From NCBI GenBank assembly GCA_949505625.1, contig CATBQD010000001.1, positions 1 through 64,000 on the forward strand: 64,000 nt of DNA, given 5' to 3'. Below are positions 16,753 through 24,388 of the stretch, piece after piece. Numbering within the stretch: the stretch's first letter is position 1; each line of letters opens with the position of its first letter. The translations under genes were made by a program, and so were the position numbers. The notes below the pieces were generated by a model. The model was not told the origin of the DNA, ran no database searches, and was given only the letters and a program-made list of their open reading frames with translations. The stretch comes from an uncultured Bacilli bacterium. GTDB taxonomy: Bacteria; Bacillota_I; Bacilli_A; RF39; UBA660.

Positions 16753-17289
16753 TTACCTCATTTCTTTATCTGGATATCGTAATATTTGAATGTTAAAATC
16801 ATGATGCAATTGATCTAATAAATCACTAATGTTTTTTACTTCTTTTACATGCACATTTCCAGGATTTATCTTTTCAGCCATTCCAATAACATACCATTGA
16901 TTGGTATGATAAAGGTCTGATTCTGTTTCAGAAGAAATATAGTAAATATACATTGGTTTTTTATTTTGAGCAGCATACATCATTTCTCCCAAAGTCCCAG
17001 CTGTTATTTCTTTTTGTAAAAATGCAACAAAGATATCGATTGTTGGAATAATAGCAAATTCCCTTTTCAAAATTAGTTTTGAGGATAAAGATGGTTTTCC
17101 AAATTCATCTGCATAATAGAATGATGGCCAACCATAAGCATATTCTTCATTCAACGGAATGGGATCAAATGGCATTAAAATTTTTTCACTATCTACAATA
17201 CAACAACGATAATCCTTAGTTAAATTAGATAGTTCTTTGTTTTCAAAATCAATTTCCATATGTCCAGCAAAATAAATATTTTTTCGCAT
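16753..17289 (-). CDS. Nucleoside 2-deoxyribosyltransferase / nucleotide N-glycosidase-like protein
   Basis: 178 aa. The start IYFAGHM matches the beta1 and loop of the NDT fold (IYLAGPM in relatives). The segment IDIFVAFLQKEITAGTLGEM with MYAAQNKKP (residues 84-112) matches the D-x-x-VA-...-GT-x-x-E-x-x-YA pattern, in which the Glu (E102 here) is the glycosidic nucleophile. Family members transfer deoxyribosyl between bases or hydrolyse nucleotides to base and sugar phosphate (Rcl/DNPH1, MilB, BlsM). The gap to the kinase-rSAM fusion is 4 nt. Residue-level specificity cannot be judged. Confidence 0.75.
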   Translation of the reverse strand: MRKNIYFAGHMEIDFENKELSNLTKDYRCCIVDSEKILMPFDPIPLNEEYAYGWPSFYYADEFGKPSLSSKLILKREFAIIPTIDIFVAFLQKEITAGTLGEMMYAAQNKKPMYIYYISSETESDLYHTNQWYVIGMAEKINPGNVHVKEVKNISDLLDQLHHDFNIQILRYPDKEMR

Positions 17290-17301
17290 AAAAATTCCTC
17301 C

Positions 17302-18126
17302 TTATTGTATTTTTTTTAATAATTCTATTACTTTATTTTTATAATCAATTTCCATATCATCGCTTTTCCAAGTGGTACTTAAATTTCCATTTGGATATAA
17401 TTTTAATGTACAAATATCTTCTATTTTTGGTAAATGTACATGTGGTAGTTTAATGAGACGACCTTTATAAAGAGCAGCGCCAACATTTCCACGGACATCT
17501 TGTTTTTCTAATTTTGGGATCAACTTTGTTTCTACCCAATCTGGTTGATAAGAACTGAAATTTGGCGTTGTTTCTTGTAATGTAGAAAAATCATAATTAA
17601 ATGGTAACTTATTTGTTTGATCAATAAATGAATCGAATTCTTCGAATGTTTTAAAAAACTCTTTCGAAATCAGTTTTGAAATTGTAATGCTTGATTTTTT
17701 AAAATCATATAAATAATTCATATTATGAAAAGGTAATAATCCTTTCCCATAATTAGAAATCGTAATAAAATCTATATATCCATCTAATTCTAATAATTTC
17801 TCATTTAAAGTTCCATTTGTATAAAATTCTGTTTTATAGCCAAATTGATGGGCTAAATCTGAAATTTCTTGTAACATTTCTATTGGTAATAAAGTAGGTT
17901 CTCCCCCAAGAAGTACAATAATACATTCTTCTAATTTTTCTATATATTTTAAATAGATCAAAAAATATAATATATCCGATATTTTAATAAAACCTTTTTT
18001 CTTTTTTCCTAGTTCATAATTAATACAAAAGGAACAGTTCATATTACATTCATAAGTAACAATGATCTGTGCTCTTCTAATATTCCAATTTCTAAGATTG
18101 ATTCCACCATCTTTTTTTGCTTCCAT
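17302..18126 (-). CDS. Radical SAM protein (274 aa)
   Basis: The [4Fe-4S] motif is CNMNCSFC (C27, C31, C34), the SAM motif is LLGGEPTLLP, and the core strand is ITISNYGKG. The C-terminal LKLYPNGNLSTTW segment aligns with the same element in the neighbouring radical-SAM genes, and the middle FSTLQET motif is also found in the gene upstream (FSTLQEN). It is therefore a paralogue of the N-terminal half of that gene. No auxiliary-cluster cysteines are obvious. Ribosome site AAAGGAAT, 15-nt gap from the upstream gene. Substrate unknown. Confidence 0.88.
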   Translation of the reverse strand: MEAKKDGGINLRNWNIRRAQIIVTYECNMNCSFCINYELGKKKKGFIKISDILYFLIYLKYIEKLEECIIVLLGGEPTLLPIEMLQEISDLAHQFGYKTEFYTNGTLNEKLLELDGYIDFITISNYGKGLLPFHNMNYLYDFKKSSITISKLISKEFFKTFEEFDSFIDQTNKLPFNYDFSTLQETTPNFSSYQPDWVETKLIPKLEKQDVRGNVGAALYKGRLIKLPHVHLPKIEDICTLKLYPNGNLSTTWKSDDMEIDYKNKVIELLKKIQ

Positions 18127-18141
18127 TTTTTTATTCCTTTC

Positions 18142-19749
18142 TTATAGCGATTGATAATCGAAATCTTCAAATAAAGTTAAGGTTTCTTCAATGATCGGAT
18201 AATATAGCTTTAAATTTTCTTTTGGTTTACTTGGTAAATAAGGAATTCCATTTTCTTGTGCTACCAAGTGTCTAATGACTACTTTTTTGTAATAATGAGT
18301 TCCATTATCATCATTTCCAAAATAGAAATTGCCATCATTATCAATAAGATAATCATATTTTTTCTGGATATCTTGAAGAAAGAATTCATCATAGCCAGAA
18401 ATTTTTTTCAAACCCATTTCCTCTACAGAATTTAAAACGCTTTGTTTCTTCAACTGATGAGGAATAATTAAAGTATGAGAGTGAATACCACTATCATTTT
18501 TGATGATATTTTGCCAAGCATTTACAAGAGATATAAAGACGTTTTCTTTATTATCTTCTGTTACGATTTCCATAAATTTAGATAATTCTTTTTTTATAGA
18601 TTCATAATGATTGGCTGCATGCTCACTAACAAGTGCCTTAAATTGAAATTTCTGTTCTAAGAATTTGGATACTTTATCTAACATTTCTAAAAAATCTTTT
18701 TTTTCATTTTCATCATATTCTAATGGTGATAAATGAAATTTTTTAGAGGCAATACTAACAGTACCTGGGACAAAACATTTATTAATTGTCATTAAAAGCA
18801 TAGTGTCATTTTCTGCAATAACAGTACTATATATGGGGTTAGGAATTCCTGATTTATAGTTTGTATAACTTCTCTCAAGCCAATGATTTCTAGAAGAATA
18901 ATCAAGAGCTTCTATTAGTTTTTTATGATATTCTTGATTTTTAAATTTATAATTTTTTTTGTATTCTATTGTCGAATCTTCATTCCCGAAATCTCTATTT
19001 GCACTTCCATTTGGATATAATTTTGGGTATGGAGGAAACTCTATACTTGCATTTTGATCATGATAATGCATGATTTTAATAATATATCCTTCATATTCTG
19101 CAGCATGTAAGCATTCTAAAACAGGAACTACATTACAAGTTGGTAATAGTTCATCATCTACCCATTTAGGATGTAATTCATTTAAGTTATATGTATTTTC
19201 TTGTAATGTTGAAAAACGATAATTTAAAGGACAGGATTTTGCTTCTTTGATAAATTCTTTAAAGCTATCAAAAGTAGGGAAAGCGTCTTTGGTAATTAGT
19301 TTTGATAACGTAATCTCAGTCTTTTTGAACTGATATAAATAATCTTTATCCATAATGGCTCTTTTCCCATAATGTGATACGTTAATAAAATCAATATAAC
19401 CATCTAATTCTAACAACTTTGCTCCAGACTGTCCATTGGTTGTCATAGCAGCATTAAATCCATAATAATGGATTAAATCAGCAACTTTTTTCAAATAGTC
19501 AAATGGAACTTTTGTAGGTTCTCCTCCTAAAATCAAAACGGAAGACATGTTAGGATGCTCTTTTTTTTCTGTTTCTGCAAGAAATTTTAGATAATCTTCA
19601 ATATCAGATAAGCTAGTGACATCATGGTAAGTATCTACAAATTTATCAATACAAAATTTACATCCTATTCCACAAGTATGAGTAACAAGTAAATCAGCGT
19701 GCCAACATTCTAAATCATGGACTGAGAATCGATGTTTTTTATTTGTCAT
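18142..19749 (-). CDS. Radical SAM enzyme fused to a divergent HIT-like domain
   Basis: 535 aa. The N-terminal 270 residues are a radical-SAM domain: CGIGCKFC (C26, C30, C33), LGGEPTK (74-80), INVSHYGKR, FSTLQENT and KLYPNGSAN (243-251). Residues 285-520 resemble HIT-superfamily nucleotide hydrolases/transferases: FVPGTVSIASKKFHLSPL for the N-terminal strands, SEHAANHY (375-382), SGIHSHTLIIP (420-430) in the place of the H-x-H-x-H-x-x-P triad, and DYLIDNDGNFYF with a late KKVV segment. The middle (catalytic-type) His H425 is kept while the third His is replaced by Leu. The HIT assignment is by pattern only. Confidence 0.82.
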   Translation of the reverse strand: MTNKKHRFSVHDLECWHADLLVTHTCGIGCKFCIDKFVDTYHDVTSLSDIEDYLKFLAETEKKEHPNMSSVLILGGEPTKVPFDYLKKVADLIHYYGFNAAMTTNGQSGAKLLELDGYIDFINVSHYGKRAIMDKDYLYQFKKTEITLSKLITKDAFPTFDSFKEFIKEAKSCPLNYRFSTLQENTYNLNELHPKWVDDELLPTCNVVPVLECLHAAEYEGYIIKIMHYHDQNASIEFPPYPKLYPNGSANRDFGNEDSTIEYKKNYKFKNQEYHKKLIEALDYSSRNHWLERSYTNYKSGIPNPIYSTVIAENDTMLLMTINKCFVPGTVSIASKKFHLSPLEYDENEKKDFLEMLDKVSKFLEQKFQFKALVSEHAANHYESIKKELSKFMEIVTEDNKENVFISLVNAWQNIIKNDSGIHSHTLIIPHQLKKQSVLNSVEEMGLKKISGYDEFFLQDIQKKYDYLIDNDGNFYFGNDDNGTHYYKKVVIRHLVAQENGIPYLPSKPKENLKLYYPIIEETLTLFEDFDYQSL

Positions 19750-19753
19750 AATT

Positions 19754-20608
19754 TTATCCTTTCAAAACTTTTTGTTTTTCACCTATAGTTGGTTTTACTA
19801 ATTTTTCAAATAAGGGATAATACTGATCGATAAAGCTTCCAGAAACAATTACAATGAAGTTTTTTACTTGCTCTTCTGAGAACACGTGAAGAGTTCCCTC
19901 GTTTCCATAAGATTGTTCGATGTATTGTTTGGTTTTTTGAATGACTGAACCAATATTTTGATAATCAACTTCAGAAATACCAGGATTAGTAAAAGTTTTA
20001 GCACTTTCTAATAATGCTTTACTATCAAAAGACACTCCATAAAACTCTAACATCAAACGGTTCATGACTGTATAATCTTGATAAATACTGACATTACTAT
20101 CATGAGCCCAAACATCTTCTTGCTTTTCTATTTTTCCACTTTTTTTTATAAGCATAAACATTAATTCATCTGCATATTTAGTTGGTTTTAAATCCGCATC
20201 TAAACAATCAAATGCTGCACAAAATAAATCATTAAAAAATAATTTGTCAGTATATATATGATAAAAATATCCTAGTGCACTAAAATCAGATTCTAATAAT
20301 TTTTTATATTTTTCTAAAAACATTTCTAAATTAGGAACTTGAATACATAGTCTATAATCTTCTTTATCTCGAAAGTGAGTTGCTATTTTTTCTTCTTGAA
20401 CTAATCTTTGAAATTCTCTTTTCCAGACTTTTTTCTCTTCTTCTGTTAGCTGTTCTGGGATCTCTTTTTGTAGCCTTGTTGAGTCTACAATTAAATTTCC
20501 AAGTAAAAATTCATGTCTTTGTTTTTCTGTTAATGTAACTCCATATTTTTGTTCTAATTTTTTTAAAAACTGTTCTCCAGCAATGTTGTGGATAACAAAT
20601 GACGCCAT
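19754..20608 (-). CDS. Zinc-dependent phospholipase C-like protein (first gene of operon)
   Basis: I start it at the ATG at 20608, which has a perfect AGGAGGT site; the longer frame to 20692 runs through the divergent promoter. The 284 aa contain the Zn-PLC fold pattern: VIHNIAGEQF (His7), FLLGNLIVDSTR (34-45), ATHFRD (76-81) and LGYFYHIYTDKLFF (112-125). His and Asp at these places bind the zinc ions in relatives. It has no signal peptide, unlike secreted PLCs, so it is probably a cytoplasmic phosphohydrolase. It leads the operon; it may act on a phosphorylated intermediate (inference). Confidence 0.78.
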   Translation of the reverse strand: MASFVIHNIAGEQFLKKLEQKYGVTLTEKQRHEFLLGNLIVDSTRLQKEIPEQLTEEEKKVWKREFQRLVQEEKIATHFRDKEDYRLCIQVPNLEMFLEKYKKLLESDFSALGYFYHIYTDKLFFNDLFCAAFDCLDADLKPTKYADELMFMLIKKSGKIEKQEDVWAHDSNVSIYQDYTVMNRLMLEFYGVSFDSKALLESAKTFTNPGISEVDYQNIGSVIQKTKQYIEQSYGNEGTLHVFSEEQVKNFIVIVSGSFIDQYYPLFEKLVKPTIGEKQKVLKG

Positions 20609-20635
20609 AAAATTACCTCCTTTGTCATTTTGCAC

Positions 20636-20668
20636 TTGTATTATAAGAAAAAATGAGCTATAATACAA
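20636..20668. promoter_or_regulatory. Palindromic divergent promoter pair
   Basis: The perfect 10-bp inverted repeat TTGTATTATA (20636-20645) and TATAATACAA (20659-20668) holds two promoters. Plus strand: -35 TTGTAT (20636-20641), 17 nt, -10 TATAAT (20659-20664), towards LysR. Minus strand: -35 TTGTAT (complement of 20663-20668), 17 nt, -10 TATAAT (complement of 20640-20645), towards the radical-SAM operon. Each -10 overlaps the other promoter's -35, so only one polymerase can bind at a time. Confidence 0.8.
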
Positions 20669-20690
20669 ATACTTTTTTGATATAGCACAC

Positions 20691-20705
20691 ATAACTGGTG
20701 GTTAT
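20691..20705. promoter_or_regulatory. Candidate LysR-type operator
   Basis: ATAAC-TGGTG-GTTAT is a perfect inverted repeat with the T-N11-A layout of LysR boxes. It lies in the leader between the divergent promoter and the LysR start, where it could autoregulate. Confidence 0.45.
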
Positions 20706-20722
20706 TGTAAGGTGAGGGTTAT

Positions 20723-21607
20723 ATGAATATCGATTTAGAATTATATAGGGTGTTTTATAGTGTTGCAAGGAATAAAAATATTACAAAAGCATCTTTGGAA
20801 CTTAGAATTAGTCAACCTGGAGTAAGCAAAAGCATTAAGAATCTAGAAGGACAATTAGGATGTACTTTGTTTGTTAGAAATAAATATGGAGTTGTTTTAA
20901 CAGAAGAAGGTAAAGTTTTTTATGAACAAATAGAAAAAGCAATGGAATTTATTGAACATGCAGAAGATGCGATTTCTGAAATGATTAACATGGAAACAGG
21001 AGTATTAACAATTGGGATTAGTAATACATTAACACAAAAGTATTTGCTACCTTTTATACAAGAGTTTCATGAATTATATCCTAAAATAAAAATTAAAATT
21101 ATTACAAATCCAACATTTGAATTGATTAATAAAGCAAGAAATGGTTTATTAGACTTTATTATATTAAATTTGCCATATCAGATTCCAAATGATTTTGTGG
21201 AGTGCAAATTAAAAACAATTCATGATTGTTTTGTAGCGAATCAGAAATTTAAACATTTAAAAGGAAAAAAGTTATCTTTAAAAGAATTAAATGATTATCC
21301 ATTAATTTTAATTTCGCAAGGTTCCAATACTAGATATTTTTTAGATAAAATCTGTTTGGAAAATGGAGTTGTTTTAAAACCTGAAATTGAATTAACAAGT
21401 TATTCTTTGGTAACCCAGTTTACAAAAATTGGTTTAGGGATAGGATTTGTAACAAAAGAATATTTGGAACATGAAATAGAAGATGGAACACTATTTGAAA
21501 TAGATTTAAAAGAAAAAATAGAAGATCGTTATATTGGAATGATCTATATGGAAAATAGAGTACTTTCTAATACATCGAAAAAATTTATAGAACTTTTAAA
21601 AAGATAA
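20723..21607 (+). CDS. LysR-family transcriptional regulator
   Basis: 294 aa with the standard N-terminal winged HTH (LYRVFYSVARNKNITKAS and QPGVSKSIKNLE, residues 6-40) and a periplasmic-binding-protein-like effector domain from about residue 90. It is transcribed away from the radical-SAM operon out of a shared palindromic promoter, the usual arrangement for a LysR protein that controls its divergent neighbour and itself. The effector is unknown; a pathway intermediate or product is likely. Ribosome site AAGGTGAGGG. Confidence 0.93.
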   Translation: MNIDLELYRVFYSVARNKNITKASLELRISQPGVSKSIKNLEGQLGCTLFVRNKYGVVLTEEGKVFYEQIEKAMEFIEHAEDAISEMINMETGVLTIGISNTLTQKYLLPFIQEFHELYPKIKIKIITNPTFELINKARNGLLDFIILNLPYQIPNDFVECKLKTIHDCFVANQKFKHLKGKKLSLKELNDYPLILISQGSNTRYFLDKICLENGVVLKPEIELTSYSLVTQFTKIGLGIGFVTKEYLEHEIEDGTLFEIDLKEKIEDRYIGMIYMENRVLSNTSKKFIELLKR

Positions 21608-21630
21608 TCCTTAAAAGAGGGGGAGTGTAT

Positions 21631-22740
21631 ATGAAGAAATTTCAAGAAGATATGATGAGCTGGTATGGAAATCATTATTATCCGTTAGAATTTGAAATCA
21701 GAAGTTTATTAGAAACAAATCCTTCTTTAACATTATCAGAAATAAAATGCCTTTTAAAACAATCTAAAATAGAGTATACAGATGAGATGATAGAAGAGTG
21801 TTTATATAATTTATTGGTACGTTATGGAGCTATTGTGAAAGATGACTTTTGGGACGGAGAACCAAGGTATCATTATATAGAGCAATATCGACAAGATTCT
21901 TCTTATACGAAAAGTTATTATTCGTTTAATGTAGATAATAATCAAAATAAAAAGTTTTTATTAACTGCAGATACTCATATTGGAAATCCAGAATTTGAGA
22001 ATTTTAGACTGGTAAATAATGTATATGAAAAAGGCATTGAAATGGGTGCGAATAAATGTTTTCATTTAGGAGATATATTTGATGGAAGATATCTAGTTTA
22101 TTCAGATGAAGAAGCAGAAAAACAATTGGAAGCATTTATAAAAAAATATCCAAATCCAGATAAGTCAGAAATGATGACTTATGCATTATTAGGAAATCAT
22201 GATGAATGGATTCATGGTTCTGTTAACCATATATCAAAATATGGTCAGGCTTATTATTATGATTTTCGTTGTTTATCAAAATATATTCCGAGTTTTAATA
22301 CATTTCAAAGAGATAAATGGCAGACAAGCTTTGGAGATATTGGAACTTTATTCAGTCATCGATTATATATTAGTTGGATTTATCCGGATAAAAGACTTCA
22401 CCAATTAGAAGACATAGAAGAGGAAAAAAGATGGATGAATTCGGATTATCGATTGTTAGTTTCAGGACATTTACATTGTGGATTTCTCTATAGTGCAGAT
22501 GATTTAAAATACTCAAAAGATGATATTATATTTCTTGGCGTTCCGTCAACAAGTAATAGAAATTTAGGAGGAACAGTAGCTTATGTTATTTCTATGAATT
22601 ATAAAAATGGTTTACCACAAAATATGGAGATTACTCCATTAGATTGCGATAGAAATTGTTCAATTTATGAAGGAGAAACATTTGAATGGAATTTTCGTGG
22701 AAAAAATAAAGTATATCAAAAAACATTCAATATAAAGTAA
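21631..22740 (+). CDS. Calcineurin-like metallophosphoesterase
   Basis: 369 aa counted from the ATG at 21631 behind AAAGAGGGGGAG; a GTG two codons earlier is less likely. All metallophosphoesterase blocks are present: TADTHIGN (D-x-H), HLGDIFDGR (GD-x-x-D), LLGNHDEW (GNHD) and VSGHLHCG (GH-x-H). An N-terminal region of about 90 residues has winged-helix character (LTLSEIKCLLKQSKIEYTDEM). It lies 23 nt after the LysR gene and is probably co-transcribed with it. The substrate may be a nucleotide, nucleic acid or phosphoprotein. Confidence 0.9.
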   Translation: MKKFQEDMMSWYGNHYYPLEFEIRSLLETNPSLTLSEIKCLLKQSKIEYTDEMIEECLYNLLVRYGAIVKDDFWDGEPRYHYIEQYRQDSSYTKSYYSFNVDNNQNKKFLLTADTHIGNPEFENFRLVNNVYEKGIEMGANKCFHLGDIFDGRYLVYSDEEAEKQLEAFIKKYPNPDKSEMMTYALLGNHDEWIHGSVNHISKYGQAYYYDFRCLSKYIPSFNTFQRDKWQTSFGDIGTLFSHRLYISWIYPDKRLHQLEDIEEEKRWMNSDYRLLVSGHLHCGFLYSADDLKYSKDDIIFLGVPSTSNRNLGGTVAYVISMNYKNGLPQNMEITPLDCDRNCSIYEGETFEWNFRGKNKVYQKTFNIK

Positions 22741-22878
22741 CAAACATTATCAATGATAGAAATAAAAATGTAATCTTATAAAAAGAATATGGCATAATTG
22801 TCATATTTTATTTTAAGGTTTTGTCATTTACAAAAATAAAATCCAATGTTATACTTAATATAATAAGGGTGATAGCAA

Positions 22879-23964
22879 ATGGGATTAGATGAATTAGAAA
22901 AGTATCAAATTGAAGTTTTGATTGAACGTTTGAAAATATCATATCCAAATGTTTTAAATGAATTGGCAGCAACTGAGTTAAAAGAGAAAATGTTAAATAG
23001 TAAGCAAGACTTTACGACCCTTTCCAGAGAACTAAGTATAGCGTTTCAAGATCAAATTAAATTAGAGGGGTTGTTGTTTAAATATCAATTAAAAGCGAAA
23101 GAAATAGTGACGGAAAAAGCTGATGGAGAAATTCAACAAGCATTAAATATGAGTGAAGTTACTGATTTTACGAAAGATGGAAAAACGTATATCAAAATTA
23201 CTTATAGAGATGGAAGAGTTCAAATAATAGAAAATAGAAGCGGAAAAGATACAAAAGAGATTTTTAAGGATATTCAACGCTTAAAGGCTCTAAATAATAT
23301 AGATGGGACAATGAATGCAGAAGCAGCTTTTAGAGAACTATTAAAGGATTATAGAGAAGTATCATTAAATAATACAATGTTTTTAAATCAAGATAAATTA
23401 GAAATAAAGGAACAGTCTAAATTAAATTTTGTTCAGATGAATTTCCCAAATAATCAAGTATTTGCATCAGTAACAGAAAATATTTTCATTATTAAAGGGA
23501 ATCCTGATATTACAGTAGAAGTAATAGAACAAGATGGTCATTATACTTTAAAGCAAGTAGGAGAAGCTAGTTATGGTGTGCAAGAAGAAGTTAAAGAAAA
23601 TGTTATGCCTCTAGAAACGATTGAAAGACCAAATGAGATAAAGCAAGAGAATTCAATCGAAGAACTTGAAAAAATTACAGAGGGAATGACAGAAGAAGAA
23701 ATCGTAGAATATTTAAGAATACATGGAAAAAATCCTAGTCAAATAATGATGATTTTATTATCTTTAGAAGAGGCAAAAGCAGTTAGAAAGGAAGAAAAAC
23801 AAAATGAGACTTTAGAAAAACCAAAACAATTGATTTTAAGTAATCCAAAAAAAAGAGGAAAAATGGCGGCGTTTGTAGATACACTTTATTTAGCTTTTTT
23901 AGTAGGTATGATAAGTGGCGCTATATTTTTCGCGATGTTACGCTTTATATTACATTCCTTATAA
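22879..23964 (+). CDS. Tail-anchored protein of unknown function
   Basis: Not recognised. 361 aa, acidic and helical, with no signal peptide and a single C-terminal membrane segment (about residues 333-358, FVDTLYLAFLVGMISGAIFF) directly after a basic KKRGK stretch. This predicts an N-in tail-anchored topology with a large cytoplasmic domain. The centre is beta-rich (YIKITYRDGRVQIIENRSG; NIFIIKGNPDITVEVI). The ribosome site is AAGGGTGAT. It is monocistronic, between the phosphoesterase and the HU gene. A membrane-linked regulatory or sporulation role is possible, but nothing in the sequence decides it. Confidence 0.7.
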   Translation: MGLDELEKYQIEVLIERLKISYPNVLNELAATELKEKMLNSKQDFTTLSRELSIAFQDQIKLEGLLFKYQLKAKEIVTEKADGEIQQALNMSEVTDFTKDGKTYIKITYRDGRVQIIENRSGKDTKEIFKDIQRLKALNNIDGTMNAEAAFRELLKDYREVSLNNTMFLNQDKLEIKEQSKLNFVQMNFPNNQVFASVTENIFIIKGNPDITVEVIEQDGHYTLKQVGEASYGVQEEVKENVMPLETIERPNEIKQENSIEELEKITEGMTEEEIVEYLRIHGKNPSQIMMILLSLEEAKAVRKEEKQNETLEKPKQLILSNPKKRGKMAAFVDTLYLAFLVGMISGAIFFAMLRFILHSL

Positions 23965-24074
23965 AATTTAAAAGAAAATCGGTAAAAAATAATGAAATAT
24001 ATTGATTTTATAGATAAAAGATGATATTCTTAAAATGTAAGCAAAATAGCTTAACACAATAGGGAGGTAAAACG

Positions 24075-24347
24075 ATGACAAAAACAGATTTAATCAATTT
24101 CATTGCAGAAGAAACAGGATTAACAAAAGCAGATTCAGCAAGAGCTTTAGAAGCTATGATGAGTGGAGTTATTAAAGGATTAAAAGAAGATGGAAAAGTA
24201 ACTTTAACTGGTTTTTGTACTTTCACTGCTAAGAAAAAAGAAGCAAAAGAAGGACGTAATCCAAGAACTGGTGAAACTGTTAAAATACCTGCAAGAATCG
24301 CTGCAACAATCAAAGCTGGTACTAAATTAAAAGACGCTTTAAACTAA
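24075..24347 (+). CDS. hup: DNA-binding protein HU
   Basis: A 90-residue histone-like protein with the HU fold: MTKTDLINFIAEETGLTKAD at the N-terminus, LTGFCTFTAKKK before the arm, and the DNA-intercalating arm GRNPRTGETVKIPA. It compacts the nucleoid and bends DNA. A strong AGGGAGGT ribosome site and an immediately following hairpin terminator indicate a highly expressed single gene. A plausible promoter is TTGATT-17-TATTCT just upstream. Confidence 0.97.
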   Translation: MTKTDLINFIAEETGLTKADSARALEAMMSGVIKGLKEDGKVTLTGFCTFTAKKKEAKEGRNPRTGETVKIPARIAATIKAGTKLKDALN

Positions 24348-24368
24348 AAAGACGAAAGTCTTTTTTTC
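24346..24368 (+). terminator. Terminator of hup
   Basis: AAAAAGAC-GAAA-GTCTTTTT stem with a GNRA-type tetraloop and a T7 tract, starting at the hup stop codon. Confidence 0.93.
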
Positions 24369-24388
24369 TATAAGAGGATGTGGATACT

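Noticed and set aside
20609-20692. N-terminal 28-residue extension of the Zn-PLC-like protein
   Set aside because: It runs through the divergent promoter, and the ATG at 20608 has a perfect AGGAGGT site.
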